Shown: piece after piece, positions 24,086 through 36,790 of the stretch | How positions within the stretch are numbered: position 1 is the stretch's first letter | Layout: the number at the start of each line of letters is the position of its first letter | Assembly: GCF_031143425.1 (NCBI RefSeq) | Contig: NC_090439.1 | Location: 355,936,027-356,000,026, forward strand | Direction of reading: 5' to 3' | DNA from: Pleurodeles waltl | Taxonomy: Eukaryota; Chordata; Amphibia; Caudata; Salamandridae | DNA: 64,000 nucleotides | The notes under the pieces: model-generated | The model's input: the letters and a program-made list of their open reading frames with translations, nothing else | Databases searched by the model: none | Told to the model about the DNA's origin: nothing | Made by a program: the position numbers and the translations under genes

Positions 24086-25099
24086 AAAACCAGTCCCCCA
24101 TAGTAATAGAATCAGTTCCCACCCTTCCAGCCTCCCCAGGAAATGCTGATGCTTGGAACAGTCAGTCCAGGCTTTTCTGCACACTATTATGAAACTCAGC
24201 AAGAGCAGGGCCAGACCAGCTGTTTTGACACTCTTGCACTTCCTTGGCTAGTTGCAGGCTAGTGGTCTGCTTTCAGTGCAAGATGGGCACTTATCTTTGT
24301 CCCTTTGACCCAGTATTAGTCGCAGGCTCCTGAAGAATGGGGCTTGCTTAAACATTTTTGCCTTTTTTGTTCATTTTGGTTTCTAATTCACGCTGAATCA
24401 CATGTAGCCCCATCAACCACTCCTGAAGAAGTCCTGTGCAAATATGTGCATTGATTTCAGTAATTGGCCAGAACAATCCCTCGTTGCCACCTCAATGTAC
24501 CAGGACTAAAATCCTTAAAAGGAAAATAAAAATGTATACAAATACAATGCATTATTAATATGTATTACAAATTAAAACATGTCATAACATACTTACGAGA
24601 CTAAAAATGATGAAAACAGATCTGGCAGAAATACATATCAAGGGTGTATGATAAATAAAACCTCTAATACACAACACATATAATACCTTAGTGGTCAATA
24701 CAATACATCCTCTACAATAGGAGAATACAATAAAAAAATATAACAAAACCTTTCAGGCTGATACAATCAATGAGGCACGCTTTTACCTTATGCTGTCTTG
24801 ATGCATTTAGAAACTACAAAACGTCAGTGGAGATGGCAGTCTACTTGTAACTTTTCAATTCAACATGCCTAATTTTCAAAGTGAGAAATATGTTATAATA
24901 CAGTTCCATGGTGCCAAAGAACAATTCTCTTTCAGAAACATCTTTATACAGCAAGTAAAACTCTATCATGGAGCTTGTGGCAATCCTCTTAGCCCATTGA
25001 CATTCCACTCAATCCGGTGGACTGTCATAAAGCACAGTACATTCACTCTTGTGCCAAAGATCATACAGTCCTAGATTGTCTAGCCAAGACAGTAGTCTA

Positions 25100-25520
25100 C
25101 CCAACTGATATATGCATCTTCCACCAGGGGTTCACAGCTCACACGTAGTGTCCCTGAAATTAGACAGAAGTCCACAATTGATCTGCATTTAATTATTTAC
25201 ACTAGCTCCCTCTCCAAGCTCAGATTATTTTCAGGGTCAGCTGCATCCCTTACAAGACCCTCTACAACAGACCCCTGTCTCCCTAGCTATCAAGCTAACA
25301 ATATAAGGAGATCAGTACCAAATGAGGAGTTCCAACATCACAAATTAGAGATTAAGCACTGCAGGAAGGAGAAAGCAAGAAAATAAGATTTCTCGACATA
25401 TGCCCCAAGGTCTGGAACTATGCCCCTCTGACAGCATAACAGCACCAACCCTTCTAAAATTCAGAAACAAACCTAAAAACTCACTTGTTCAAGGAAGACA
25501 GGAAGTTAGGCTGACTTCTC
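25100..25520 (+). pseudogene. L2/CR1-like ORF2 C-terminal fragment
   Basis: Conceptual translation of the plus strand in a broken frame gives the typical LINE post-RT tail. It has an equivalent of the LPL...FRVSCIPYKTLYN domain near 25200-25270, CPKVWNYAPL near 25410, and a LKTHLFKEDRK ending near 25475-25505. This pattern (WNxLP...FKxxLKTxLF) marks L2/CR1/Rex-type LINEs just before the ORF2 stop. Several stops interrupt it. The 5' part of the LINE is absent, as expected for a 5'-truncated insertion. Confidence 0.55.
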
Positions 25521-25793
25521 AACCCTTCCACTAGCTCTCCCATTTCCCTCTGTTTCTTCCCACCATATATCCCCACAAGAGAGTGCCCCAGTACAGCACT
25601 TCATTGCTAGCCAGCTATGTCTTCACTTTAGAAACACCAAAACATATATGCATTGAATCCTATATGCAAGCTATCCTCACTTTGCCAGGCATCTGATTTC
25701 GTTTAGTCCTGCCTGTTTTGGGAATTGGAGGGTATACATCGTCAGTGTAAAGGCATGCAGATTTTCAAAAAACAAACTTTACTTTGTGCCCAC

Positions 25794-27989
25794 TGTTAGA
25801 CCTGTCAGCCTTAGGGTAGGCTTTCTGAAACGTTTTGCCTGATTGCCTCATGCTGTTGATGATTCTTTTTGTTGGGCTTTGGACTCTGAGCACTTTACCA
25901 CTGCTGAACAGGGCCAAAGTGCATGTGCTTCTCTCCTAAACATGGTAACATTGGTGTATACACAATTGGCATATTAAATTTACTTGGAAGTCCCTTATAA
26001 AGTGGTATACCATACGCACAGGGCCTGATGGTGCCACCCACTGACGTAGCCCTTTAAACATGTTTCTGGCCTGTCACTACAGAGCCTGTGTGTGCAGTTT
26101 GACTGCCACTTTGACTTGGCATTTAAAACCCCTTACCAAACCATGAACTCCCTTTTATTACACATGTCAACTCTAAGGTAGACTCCAGGTAGCCCATAGG
26201 GCATGATGTCGAGTAAGTATAAGGTAGGACATGTACTTTTAGGTTTTGCATGTCCCGGTAGGGAAAAACAGCTAAATTTGTTTTTCATTACTGTGATGCC
26301 GATTCCTCTCATAGGTTAACATTGGGAAGTCATTAATACACTTTTAAGCTGTCATTTCTGATTAGAAAGAGGTAGCTGTATTATGTTTCATATGTTTGAA
26401 ATTGTAGAGATAAATCCTCCTTACTTGTGAAGTAGGATTTAACTTTACTACTTTAGAAATGACACTTTTAGAAAGTTGGCATTTCTCTGCTCTTAGAGCT
26501 CTGCATTCCTGCAGCCTGTCTTCAATACACGTCTGGGGTGGACAACAGCTACACGTTTGTGTATTCCTTCTAAACTGGCATAACACAGGAAGGTTAGGTG
26601 TGGCAGAGCATTCATCTGCATTCTGATGGCTCTTCCTGGGCAGGAAGGGCAGGAGGGGATGACACTTACACCTGGATAGGCAGTGCCTGCTCCCACACAA
26701 TGGGATGATTGCCCCCTACTGATAGTCTGAAGCCAAGGCCAAGGAAGAAAGACCATTCTTTGAAGTCATCCCTACTTCAAAGGCACATTTGGGTTTAAGT
26801 ACTGGGTCTCTGACCCCCACCAAATCATACACTTTTTGACGTACAGCTGGACTCCGTCCTTGATGCAGCTCAGCAGTTCTTCTGACAGTCACTGGACTGC
26901 TGACCTGGAAGGACTGCTTTTTTACTGTGCTGCCCTGTTGCTTGCTGCTCTCTGACCTTGCTGAGGAATGCACTGGACTCTGCCTTGCACCCCAAAGTGA
27001 TCTCCGAGGGGTTGTTGTCTTGCCTCCTGTTGCTTGAATCTCAGGAATATCAACATCTCTACCCCTGCTCCTGTGCCTGGTACACCGGAAGTGGACTCTG
27101 ATACTTGCACCAGCAAAATTGACGCAGCTCCTGCCTGCTGGAAGAGGCAACCAACACATCGACCCTGTTGCCGAAGTAAAACTGGTGCATCACACTTGGG
27201 ACCCAAGCAGCACCTCCGGAACTGCTGCATTGACTAACCCATCGCCTGCCTGGTGGAAGCAGCATACAGTGCATTGGCATCGACACAGCACTGAAACCAG
27301 GCATGGTCACCATTGCTGAATTAAGAACAATGCATCCCGTCAACAATGTGGAGAAACACAGGGCATCAGCTTTGGAACTGACGTGTTGCGACTGCCAAGG
27401 TTCATCTTCAGAAACCAATGCATCACTATTAATGCGTGGGAAAAATTAGGGTATCCCCTTGACTGCAGGAGTGACTTTGGCGCATCTACCAATGCATCAT
27501 CCCCACATCTTGTGCTTGCAACCAGGATCAAGGTATTCTGTTCCCTGGCCTATGTGGCCCCTGTACCAGCCTGTGCTTCATTGAGGTTAGCTTGAACTGT
27601 TGTCTTAGCCCTATTCCAGCGTGAGCTCAAGTAACCCTTAAAGCGCTATTAGCTTCTAAGCTCTAGAACTCTTTTATCCTTTAAAAATTCATAAATTGAC
27701 TTCTACTGATTGGAATTTTGTCATTTTGGTCTTGATTTATTTATAAAATTATTGTCTATTTTTCTAAACCTGGTGAAATATTTTTGTGGTGTTTTCATAG
27801 TATTACTAATTTTTTGTACTGCACAAATACCTTACACACTGCCTCTTTAGTTAAGCCTCACTGTTCTGTGCTACCAGAAAGTGAGCACAGGTTATCTTTT
27901 AGTGTGTATCTGACTTACCCTGATTAGAGTAGTGGTCCTTACTTGAACTGGGTGCATACCCCTGCCAACTAGAACCTCCATTTCTAACA
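25794..27989 (+). mobile_element. Solo LTR copy 3, about 2.2 kb, diverged
   Basis: Begins TGTTAGACCTGTCAGCC and ends CATTTCTAACA, matching copy 1 at both termini and across the body (ACTTTACCACTGCT, CATTTGGGT, GGTGAAATATTTTTGTGG). The TATA region has decayed to TTTAAGTA near 26797. Flanks CCCAC and CCCGA may be the remains of a 5-bp target duplication. It is more diverged than copies 1 and 2. No retroviral genes are adjacent. Confidence 0.7.
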
Positions 27990-28757
27990 CCCGATCTAGA
28001 TTAAAACCTGTTCTCTAGAAGTAAACCCCACCTAAAGTTGGGGGTGGTGCATGTTGCCTCATTATCCCCTGTTATGTCCTCTGGAGGTGGGAACCATGAA
28101 TGTACTTGCTGGATCAGCAAAGTTTGGAATAAAAACACACATATTCGCAAATGCATGGGAGTGTACAAAAGCGCTTCAACTTTTATTATTTTTCCTTATA
28201 AATGCACATGACTGACTTCAGAGTGGAATATAGGTGGCAAATAGTTTTTTCTCTAAAATGTAGATGCAAAACTGGAATTGAGCAATAGGTGTCACCTCAA
28301 AACAATCAAGTTACAAGAAAGTTTCATTACTTCATGCCACATAATTTGAATTAAGTAGGGAATCTGTTTGAACCTGTACAGACTTCAAAACAGTGAATTC
28401 GTATATTTTGTACAGATAAACAACATTCCAGGGTTAGACAAGTATTTTAAATCATTACCATTATTATCAGTGGAGGAGCATTTTTTTAACTCCAGGTGTT
28501 TGGGCCTATGTTCATTATATGGATGGGCTTTCTTCAGTGTTCTTGATCATGTTGATAATGTGACACACATATGTGAAATATATTTTACCACGTGTTATAG
28601 GGATATTGCAAGTCACCAAGGAGTTACGTGAACAAACAAAGAAACAAGACTAAAGGCTGATTTTCTCCACTTGCTTCCAGATTTCTGGGGTGTCCTGCAG
28701 TGTTCTAACTTTTTCTAACTAAATGTATCATATGGCTGCAGACAGTAATTAATACTT
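27990..28757. other. Unassigned DNA, no gene seen
   Basis: No repeat boundary, ORF with a family motif, or RNA gene is recognisable. The 87-codon frame at 28368-28631 has no motif. Confidence 0.3.
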
Positions 28758-28760
28758 TTA

Positions 28761-28898
28761 GGCCCATATTTATAGTTTTTTAGCGCCACGTTTGTGTCAT
28801 TTTTTGACGCAAAAGCGGAGCAAACTTACAAAATACAATAGTATTTTGTACGTTTGCGCCGCTTTTGCATAAAAAAATGACACAAATAAGGCGCTAAA
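28761..28898. mobile_element. Harbinger-like MITE, right-truncated
   Basis: Follows TTA at 28758-28760 and begins GGCCCATATTTATAG. It matches the MITE at 15831, including the central TACAATAGTA hairpin and the GCGCTAAAA block at about 28890. The right terminus GTATAAATATGGGCC is missing and the sequence diverges after 28898, so the element is truncated or its end has decayed. Confidence 0.7.
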
Positions 28899-29099
28899 AC
28901 AGCATTTTGAAAAGAAAAACATCAATAGGTTGTAAAGTATTGCAACCACATAACCTTATGCAATCAGTATCAAAGCCACTTTTATACTTTGTTACAGTGC
29001 AGCAATGCTATGAATATACACTTAACGATAAACAACCACAACCTGTGGATTTTAGGCACACAAACCATACATAAAAGTTACAAGGTTGCCTGCATTGCA

Positions 29100-29545
29100 T
29101 GCAGGATTGTTTTTGTGCAGGAAATGACACCTTCCTGCACGAAACAATCCATGGAGGTGTTTCCCTCTTTCTCTGTGTGCTACAGAAGGCAGCACACAGA
29201 GAAAGAGAAAAAACGAGGAGAAATATATTTCTTGTTGTTAAGGTTGCCCTGGAGAGGCACGGTTTTGATGCATTCCCTAGTTTACAAAGCATTGTAAATC
29301 TGGGAATGCCTCAAAACCCATGGATTTTGTGTGGGAACACCCACCACAATGCCCATGGAACGCCTCCTCGCCCCCACAGAGTAAGGCAACACAGCGACTT
29401 GTGCTGCCTTGCCTTACTCTATATGAGACCATGAAAAGCCATGCAAAGTGGCTTTGCATGGCCTCCAAGATATAGATCTGCACTCTGCCCCTCTGAGCGT
29501 CAAAACATTGATGCACCGGAAGTGATGGTGCTTGTAAATCTGCCC
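29100..29545 (+). repeat. Multi-hairpin repeat, copy 1
   Basis: Five consecutive stem-loops follow one another: 29105-29149 (GATTGTTTTTGTGCAGGAA arm), 29165-29207 (17-bp perfect arms CTCTTTCTCTGTGTGCT), 29261-29318 (arms GGTTTTGATGCATTCCC with few mismatches), about 29378-29420 (AGTAAGGCA arm), and 29438-29462 (11-bp perfect arms GCCATGCAAAG). A related copy is at 32560-33110. There is no coding potential. It is probably a non-autonomous DNA element or a repeat of unknown class. Confidence 0.6.
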
Positions 29546-32050
29546 CTCAGTGTTCTGCTCAAAATGCTGCCTTTCAGGTAATTGTTATAGAAGCATTACG
29601 GATAACTGAAAAGGACCTATGCAACGGATAACTGTGTCACAACTGAAAATCCTGCAGAATGAATAAGCGGATAACAAAAAACAAAAACAAATCCCTGAGC
29701 CAGCATTGTTCAAAATAACCAGAAGAGGGCAGTACAAGCTCTCGCATGAGCTTAGCTAAGCAGTGACTGCAAGGAAAATAAATGCAAGCACTCATATGCG
29801 GTAATGCGTCAGAGACACAAGTGGACAAGCAGTACGGCAAGGTCCATAAACCAAAATAGTTTCCTGCACCCACAGAGGAAAATATCAATGTGCCAAGCTG
29901 GGTGAGCAAACACCTAGAGGCAATGTCCAGCAAAAAAAAAAAGCGGAGAAACATACCCTCTATGTTGCGTGAAAGAAGACAATGAACACCAGGAGAAGCA
30001 GTAGCAGGGGTATGCTTAATTCGAATAAACTTTAACAAAAACAACGAATGTGCTATTTATGTTTGAGCATGCCCTAGATATATGCGATTTCAATTGAAAA
30101 GTTAACTCAGCAAAAAAGTTTTATGTCTTTGGCATAATTCCTCAGTTGATCAGTGCAAAATATAAGTCAGTAGATCTAGCTTGTAACTCAAAGTGCCTCT
30201 TCAGTCACTGATCAGTTTATGCACTCAATAATCATACCTTCACCCAGTCGCTCATCCTTGCACTCAAGCATTAATTCATCCACCCACTAATTAATTCTTA
30301 CTTTTATCCACTTACCCATGTGCAATAAACAGCAAAAAGAATACAGGTGCAGAAAAGAATAATTCTGCCACCTGATGGGTATATGCTTGCAATGCAAAAA
30401 TAAAATTGAATAAGGCATTGTTTGGCTGTCTTGCAATAAGTACTATTGTACATAGTGTATTGTTTTTTTAAAGTTCCAACCTAGCTTCCATGTTTGCAAG
30501 ATACCATTTCAAACTGGCCACTCAGTTAACATTGCGCTAGGTGGCCATCTTCGAATGCTACATTTCTTTGGGTATCACTGTTTTACTGATCCGAAGTGGC
30601 CATCATAAACATGGAGGTCATCATAGAATGGTTCCAAGATGGCTGCCCATGTAGTGGAAACACGTTAAGGCCTGCTTAGAGCCTCAATTTTTAAATGCAT
30701 GTTTTCAACTTAGCATTTCTTTTCTGACATAAACTGTTTACATGGCTTCTCGTTTACTGTGATAATGTAATGCAAAATCATTGTACATGTTCCATGTTCC
30801 TAGTAAGCAACCTGTGCCATCTAAACTGTACACTCTGTCCAAGGCTGAGCACACTGAACACAATGCCTAAACATTCTGATAGTCTGTGGACACAGCTCTG
30901 CGTTTGTATATATATTACGATGCTGAGCCTGCACCTCTGACACAGTGTGACACGGAAAGTATTTGCATTATAAAAACTGACTCTGTGCTATAAGCACCAG
31001 AGTTGCACTTCTGGTGGGCTTATTTTGGAACAGGCTGATAGGCCTGGACCCAGGCTGAGCAATGTAGGTCTAAAATGGATGGACTAAGGTCATATTTACA
31101 GGATAACCATTGATTATGTAAACTATTTCCACTGGAATTAATTGTATTACAAAGCATCTTCTGTGGATGTCCTGGAAATTCTGCAATGATTTGTCTATTC
31201 TGGATTTACATTGGACACCAGTGGGCTGCATATTTAAACATGAATGCAGATGTGCTATTACCTATTACCTGACCTTTGTAATAATCCTGTTGGGTTTTGT
31301 ACATGCCACTGTCCTTTAGCTCCCTAGACAGTCCTACAGGGCTGCATGATTGCCAGTCATTTCATTCACACTATGCTGTACCTTGTACGCCCACCATTTC
31401 AGAGCTGGGTGTTATACAGTTCCTACAAATAAAGGAGGACTGTGAATTTGGTAAACATAAACATCAGAGTATAGGGACTCAGTCTTCATGTACCATTAGG
31501 ATATATTGAAACAACTCTGTGCTAGCTCACAGTGCCTCATTTGAACCCCTAACAACACCAGGGTAAAAAATGGGGTTTGCAACCTTGAACATGATTACTC
31601 CGATTCCCAAGGAAATCATGGAGACCAATCTACCCTTTTGTTGTCATTTAGAGTACCCAAGATTAGACACAAGAAAAGATGTGAGAATGCCTTTTAGAGC
31701 ATTTATTGCAGCAATCGTATTCTTGCATAAAAAACATGAGCTGTAATAATTAGGTAAACAAGGCAGAGCATGGTAACCAGCATTACAGAGATGGTAAAAA
31801 AGATAAACAGTTCAACCATACTTCTATGATTGTGTTGGTGAACTCCTATCTGTAACTACCTACACCGCTGAGAGCACAGTGGGAGCGCCCTTTGCCAGAT
31901 CTAATGGGAAAACCTGAACCCCCCTACCTGGGTTATATGTACTAGGATACCAGGAAGCCCGTCTGGTGTAGTGCAGTCTATTGGTCCTGTAAACTGTAGA
32001 GGTCAGACTCTGAGATGCAGTTTGGCTGACTCTGATGCTGATCCTGACAC
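29546..32050. other. Unassigned DNA, no gene seen
   Basis: Mostly AT-rich. The minus-strand frame of 135 codons at 29637-30044 has no recognisable motif. Short blocks such as AAGATGGCTGCC near 30641 resemble TE promoter words, but no element boundary could be drawn. Confidence 0.3.
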
Positions 32051-32053
32051 TAT

Positions 32054-32225
32054 GGGTCTGATTACGACCTCGTCGGAGGGGATTAGTCCATCCCATTTGT
32101 GACAGATATCACGCCTGCCGTTTTACAAGTTCAATTATATCCTATGGAACTTGTAACACGGCAGACGGGGCATCCGTCACATTTGAGATGGAGTAATCCC
32201 CTCCGCAAAGTTCGTAATCTGGCCC
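32054..32225. mobile_element. Diverged Harbinger-like MITE, about 172 bp
   Basis: Left end GGGTCTGATTACGA, right end TTCGTAATCTGGCCC. The inner blocks GGAGGGGATTAGTCC and GGAGTAATCCCCTCC are inverted. The layout equals the 7474 and 19118 family. The flanking triplets (TAT and TTT) do not match exactly, suggesting mutation since insertion. Confidence 0.7.
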
Positions 32226-32559
32226 TTTATTAGTACGGAAGCCACACCTGTCCTAATAAATTGGGATTCATGGAATATTTCAAATGTTTTATTGCTACTC
32301 TTGGATTCTTAAAATTTACATTAGAGAAAAACATTTTGAAGAGAAAAAAATGCTCAATTTTTGTACCAATTTTGAATACTGCTTTTCTGTCAGAGATTGA
32401 TGAGCTTCAAAATACAAAGGTGAAGAATTACTAATCTTACACGTATCCCAGGGAAGCAAACAAACTTGCTACACTGCATTGCACGAATGGGAGAAAGAAG
32501 AATGCTAAATATTTTAAAAGATATGGAGCATTTCTGCTCACCATAGTGCAATGGTTCCT

Positions 32560-33110
32560 GCATTATGGGCAGAATTGTTTTTGTAGAGGCAGAGAGATCT
32601 TCCTACACAAAACAATCCTTTGAGACATTTTCCTCTTTCTATGTATACAGCACACCTGAATATTTCTCCTCTTTGCACCTCTAGTGGATAGGTGTACAAT
32701 TCTGAGGTGTTCCCAGGTCTAACAGTGTTTGTATTTCTTCATTCTGGTGCATTCACACTTTTACAGAGGAGAAATAACCATATTTTTCCTTGTTACCCCT
32801 CACTGAGGAGGGCATGGCATTTTGGCGCATTTCCAGGTTTACTAGCTTTAATTCTGGGAATGTGCCAAAATCCATGAGTGTATGCATGGGAACACCCAGG
32901 CCCCATCCAGGGAACACCTCCAAGCTTAACATGTAATATAACGCATCACAAGCAGCTACGTTGAGTTACGTTTCTTTGCAAAGTCACGCAAGGCAGCACA
33001 AATTGCCATTTGCATGGCTTTGTAAATGTTACTGAAGCCTTTGCATTGTTCTTGCATCACCTTGTGTGATGCAAGGACAACACAAAGGCTTCATGAATCT
33101 GGGTGAAAGC
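32560..33110 (+). repeat. Multi-hairpin repeat, copy 2
   Basis: Shares its order with 29100-29545. A GAATTGTTTTTGTAGAGG/CTTCCTACACAAAACAATC stem lies at 32573-32616, and TTTTGGCGCATTTCCAG pairs with CTGGGAATGTGCCAAAA at about 32820-32870. A TGGGAACACCC block near 32888 matches 29332. It ends with an extra long stem at 33034-33092 around GAAGCCTTTGCATTGTTC. Same orientation as copy 1. Confidence 0.55.
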
Positions 33111-33311
33111 ATTTGGAACAAACTTTAAGTGAAATCCTATAATACCCAAGCTTTGGTGTAGCTTGTCCTGCAGAAATGTATTCTGAGGATTTGGGTGTAT
33201 TATATGGTATGGCTATGCCGCCTTACCATGGAATACACTTGCAAAAACAAAAAATCTTGGATCCAGTCAGGCTTGTCTGAACAACCTTATGCTCACCCAT
33301 GGGCAGCTATA

Positions 33312-35117
33312 TAGGGGCACCAGAGAGCTCTGCTGCAAGATGGCTGCCTGTCTGTGAGGCTCCACTGACAAGTGATTGCAAATCCAAATTTATCCTGCTA
33401 GAACAGTAGCATCAACCATCACCGATTGGCGAAGATGCGCCGGAGACCCCCTGCCTCTAATAGGGGATATTTCTGGACTACATGTCTGATTTTGGGGTGT
33501 GGAATTAATGAGGAATCCTGAGCGACCTGGCATGGGGCTGAGACAGAAGGCTGCCGGTTGGTGGCTCTGCTTGCCCTTAGCGGTTCCAGAGTGTGCTCGC
33601 CTCCAGTGCGTGGTTGTTGCGGTGGTGCAAGGTGGTGGCCTGGTGGGCCTGTGACTGTGATCTCCGCCTCCCTAGCTGATCAGGCAGCTTGGGCTGCAAG
33701 ACTGCAGGTCTGCGTGTGAGGGCTGAGAGCCATAGACCACTGCAGCCCTTGGAGGCGGCCCACACGCGGAGGAGTACCACGACTACAGACCTCACCGCAG
33801 ATCATGTAACAGGAGAGACAGAAGGGACGAAGCCGGAATGCCGATCACTCTTGGTCGGCAGGTGAGACTAGGTCGGGCGGGGTGAGGGCAGGCTTGGCTT
33901 GCTGGCTGGGAGTGGCCCCCGTTCACAATGGGCTGCTTCCTGTGCCACTTGCCACCCTGCCTTGCATTTCGGCGAGGTCGGATGCTTTTGTTGCTTGGGG
34001 CCTCTGACCTCTGCTGTGCCCCCACTGAGAATTCCAGATCTGCCACCCTACTACACTCCATAATGATGGACAATAACCTTCTTGACTTATGGAGGGCCCG
34101 CCATGCGGATAGTGGTGAGGGGACTCCCATCACCGCACCCCATCTCGCCTGGTCATGCATAGACCTTTGCTTAGCCACACAGGATATAAATGCATTGACC
34201 AGTGGGGTCCTTCAAATGGCATGTACACTGTCAGAACACACTCCAGTCCTGCTGTGCATGACGTCCCCCCAGACTATAGAGAGTGCACTTTTACTTGCCC
34301 CTTAGTGCGTTACGCGTTCAGGTGTTTAGAGATGAAGTGCGTGCAGCTTTAGTTGAATATTTTGGGCATAATCAAGGAACGATGGAATCATACACCACAT
34401 TATGGGAGGCGTTCAAAGTTGTTATCCGGGGTTTGCATTGCCAAGCAAGCTTGCGTGCTGCAAGAGCTGCAAAATGATCTGTCGCATCTGGAGTCTGAGA
34501 ACAAGAAGACATTAGTGCTAGAGTTCTTCCTTAACCAAAGCAAACACACACTGGCATGCATCTTCAATAAATTAAATGAGTATGAGGAGGCAGTGCAGCG
34601 GGCGACACACTATCTGTCCAAAGAGAGCCGAGCTCAATGATACGGGGAGGGAGACAGCATGGGAAAAACACTAGTGGGCATGCTACGTAAACCTTGGGCT
34701 ACTGACTACATAGTAGACTTGACAAACAAGAGCAATGAAGCGGCCGTGGGCATGACAGCAATGCAAAGGGAAATTACTAATTATTACTTTTCCCTCTACC
34801 AGACCACTCAGACACTGAGTGAGCGAGTTCGGACCTGATGCCTGAGGCCTCTTGTGAAGCAGAGGCACAGGTGGCTCTGTGCCGTTGCAGCATTTTAAAC
34901 GTGATGACAGCGCCATGTGCAAAGGAAGTAACATTATGAAATCTTCCCTGAGTGGTATCCCCTTTTCCCCTTTGACCTTCTCCATTGTACACTAACTAAC
35001 TGCATATTTGTAACAGTTAAGTAAAGAATGTAATACTGCAATATCTCCCCTGCCTTGCTATACTACTGTCTGTACTGTTTCAAAAGGAAATATTAATAAA
35101 AAGAAAGAAAAAAAAAA
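33312..35117 (+). mobile_element. Internally deleted L1-like LINE with target duplication
   Basis: GGGCAGCTATA (33301-33311) and GGGTAGCTATA (35122-35132) flank the segment with one mismatch, consistent with an L1 target-site duplication. The right end is A-rich (GAAAAAAAAAA at about 35106-35117) after AATAAAAAG. The left part, with CTGCAAGATGGCTGCC and a GC-rich body to about 33900, resembles an L1 5' UTR. It passes directly into the C-terminal half of an ORF2 endonuclease (33928-34305) and a short stretch downstream (to about 34640). ORF1, the endonuclease N-terminus and most of the RT are absent. Confidence 0.65.
33928..34640 (+). pseudogene. L1-like ORF2 fragment (endonuclease C-terminus and linker)
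   Basis: The first frame (33928-34305) contains NNLLDLWRARHADSGEG, HLAWSCIDLCLATQDI and LSEHTPVLL. This is the order of the L1 endonuclease end: a DxWR..HP motif, SRIDY-like strand, then SDH. The catalytic SDH is changed to SEH here, and SRID to SCID. Two more frames (about 34283-34477 and 34353-34640) carry pieces of the linker before the RT, including a TLWEAFKVVIRGLHCQA block typical of L1, followed by a helical LQNDLSHLESENKKTLVLEF segment. Frameshifts separate them. Confidence 0.65.
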
Positions 35118-35132
35118 GCCTGGGTAGCTATA

Positions 35133-36247
35133 GCTTCGAGCAACACAGGCTTGCACATAAGGAACTTTGTGTAAAGCATTTAACAGTACCAAACAATGAA
35201 ATAAGAAATCCATACAAAACAAAAGAAACACAACACAGTGTTATATTCTTGTGAATGTTTAGAGTCCAGGATGAGCAAAATTCACTGGTGGGTTCCGGAG
35301 ATACAGATTTGTAAATGTTTTATCACTTTTTAATTCAACAGCAAACAAGCATTGGTCAATTTGAAGTTTGCAAACTTTTGAAAAGTTTCTAAAAGTTAGC
35401 TTGGTTATTCATGCCCAGCTTGGGCGACCAACTCTGACAAGGGAGGTCTGGGGGCTAGTGTGATAGATTTGGACAGTTACCTAGCCACCAGTGCATTTTC
35501 ATGTCCAGTTCCAAACTTTACAGCATGACCTCCATAGACTAATGGAGTGGTCCTGATGCTGGGGATGCAGGATGAAAAGCTGCGCATAGATGCTCTGGAT
35601 GCTGTACAGTCTACGGGGGTGTCTTTGTGGTGACTCCTTGGTCCATGGGTCATGTGGGGCAATTCTGGTCACAGAGGTCAGGCCCCTACAAAGTCCTCTT
35701 TGAGACAGTAGAATGCCATCTGCTGCTGGGCTACCAGTTTTCAAACACAGCGTTCACAGTGAAATCCTTTGGTGGAGGCTTGTGTCCCTCTTAGGTGACC
35801 AATCTGGATTGTCGAGGTTCAGGGTGCTAGGGGTGCTATATTTGTTCCGGAAAGTGCCCTGAGGGGACAATGTGGTCACTAGCCAATGGGCTACCAGTTC
35901 CCCTCCCCTCTTAGGGATGTCTTTTCGGCAATGTGTTGCACCTAACAATTCCAGAGTGCACTGCTCTAACTTTTCATAAATCAGGCCGTAAGTGTCTTCC
36001 TGGGAAAGGGCGGTAACACCTTGCTCTGCAGCAGGCTGCTATTGTTCCTAAGCCTGGGAGTTCTTTCCATCACTCCCCAGGAAGGCAGAATGCTATCTGT
36101 GGGCAAGTGACCAAACTAGGTCACAGAATGGCAACTTTCTAAAAGTTGCATTTCTTTAATAGCGACAATAAATTTTACTTGGGCATCAAGTCGAGTTTAT
36201 TGCCACAATTAATTTGATACCTTACCGTACCAAGCTAGGTAGTCCCA
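35133..36247. other. Unassigned DNA, no gene seen
   Basis: No gene or complete element is recognised. TTCATAAATCAGGCCGTAA near 35975 resembles a Harbinger MITE terminus, but no partner end is visible. Confidence 0.3.
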
Positions 36248-36790
36248 TTTTTAGGGTCGATCCTGCGTTGCATGCCCTTGCACATGCGTATTGCTTGCGA
36301 GATGCCTTAGTAGTTGGAAAAGGGCTCGGAGCCCTGTCCCTCTCATGTCAGTGTCTTTCATTGGTTCGTGGACTTGCCTTTTAAAATCTGCTTGCTTTCT
36401 TTAGTGGAAGGCATGCATACGTCATGCCTTTTCTGGTGGTTAGCCCTCCTCAAACGCAGCGACCAAGTACTGAAAACATACGAGGCTTGCTGTTTTCTGT
36501 CCGGTTTGTGGACTACGTTTTATCTTTTTTCGCAGCTCGATCTCGCTTGGAGGAAGTCAAGCGCTTTGCATGACATCCACCCTGTTACATAGTTAATTGC
36601 ACTTTTGCCGGTTATGTAGATAATTGCACTTTTGCCGGTAGGTTTCACTACGAGTGAACTGTAGCAGAGCGATCGCGCTCTTTTCTTTCCATTTAATGTT
36701 GCAAGAAAAGTCTGGTTGGGAGTTTACAACTGCTAATTGCTCTAACTCGGAGAAATGCGAGACCTGTTGCATTGCAAATGCTTGTTTCAG
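36248..36790 (+). repeat. Dispersed repeat family, copy A
   Basis: Matches 54886-55400 over several hundred bases. Shared blocks include TTTTTAGGGTCGA, TCGTGGACTTGCCTTTTAAA, TAGTGGAAGGCATGCATAC, ACTGAAAACATACGAGG, CGATCTCGCT and TTGCATTGCAAATGCTTGTT. No coding capacity or terminal repeat could be defined. The conserved TTTTAAA and CATGCATAC words could be promoter-like. Class unknown. Confidence 0.55.

Larger units (their letters stand above)
23171..25793. other. Unassigned DNA with minisatellite and LINE fragment
   Basis: Contains the C-rich minisatellite/palindrome at 23720-24085 and an L2-like 3' fragment at about 25100-25520, described separately. The rest (for example 24230-25090) is AT-rich with no gene or boundary that I can support. 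Confidence 0.35.

Noticed and set aside
29637..30044. 135-codon minus-strand frame
   Set aside because: Hydrophobic by chance in AT-rich DNA. No recognisable family and no gene context.
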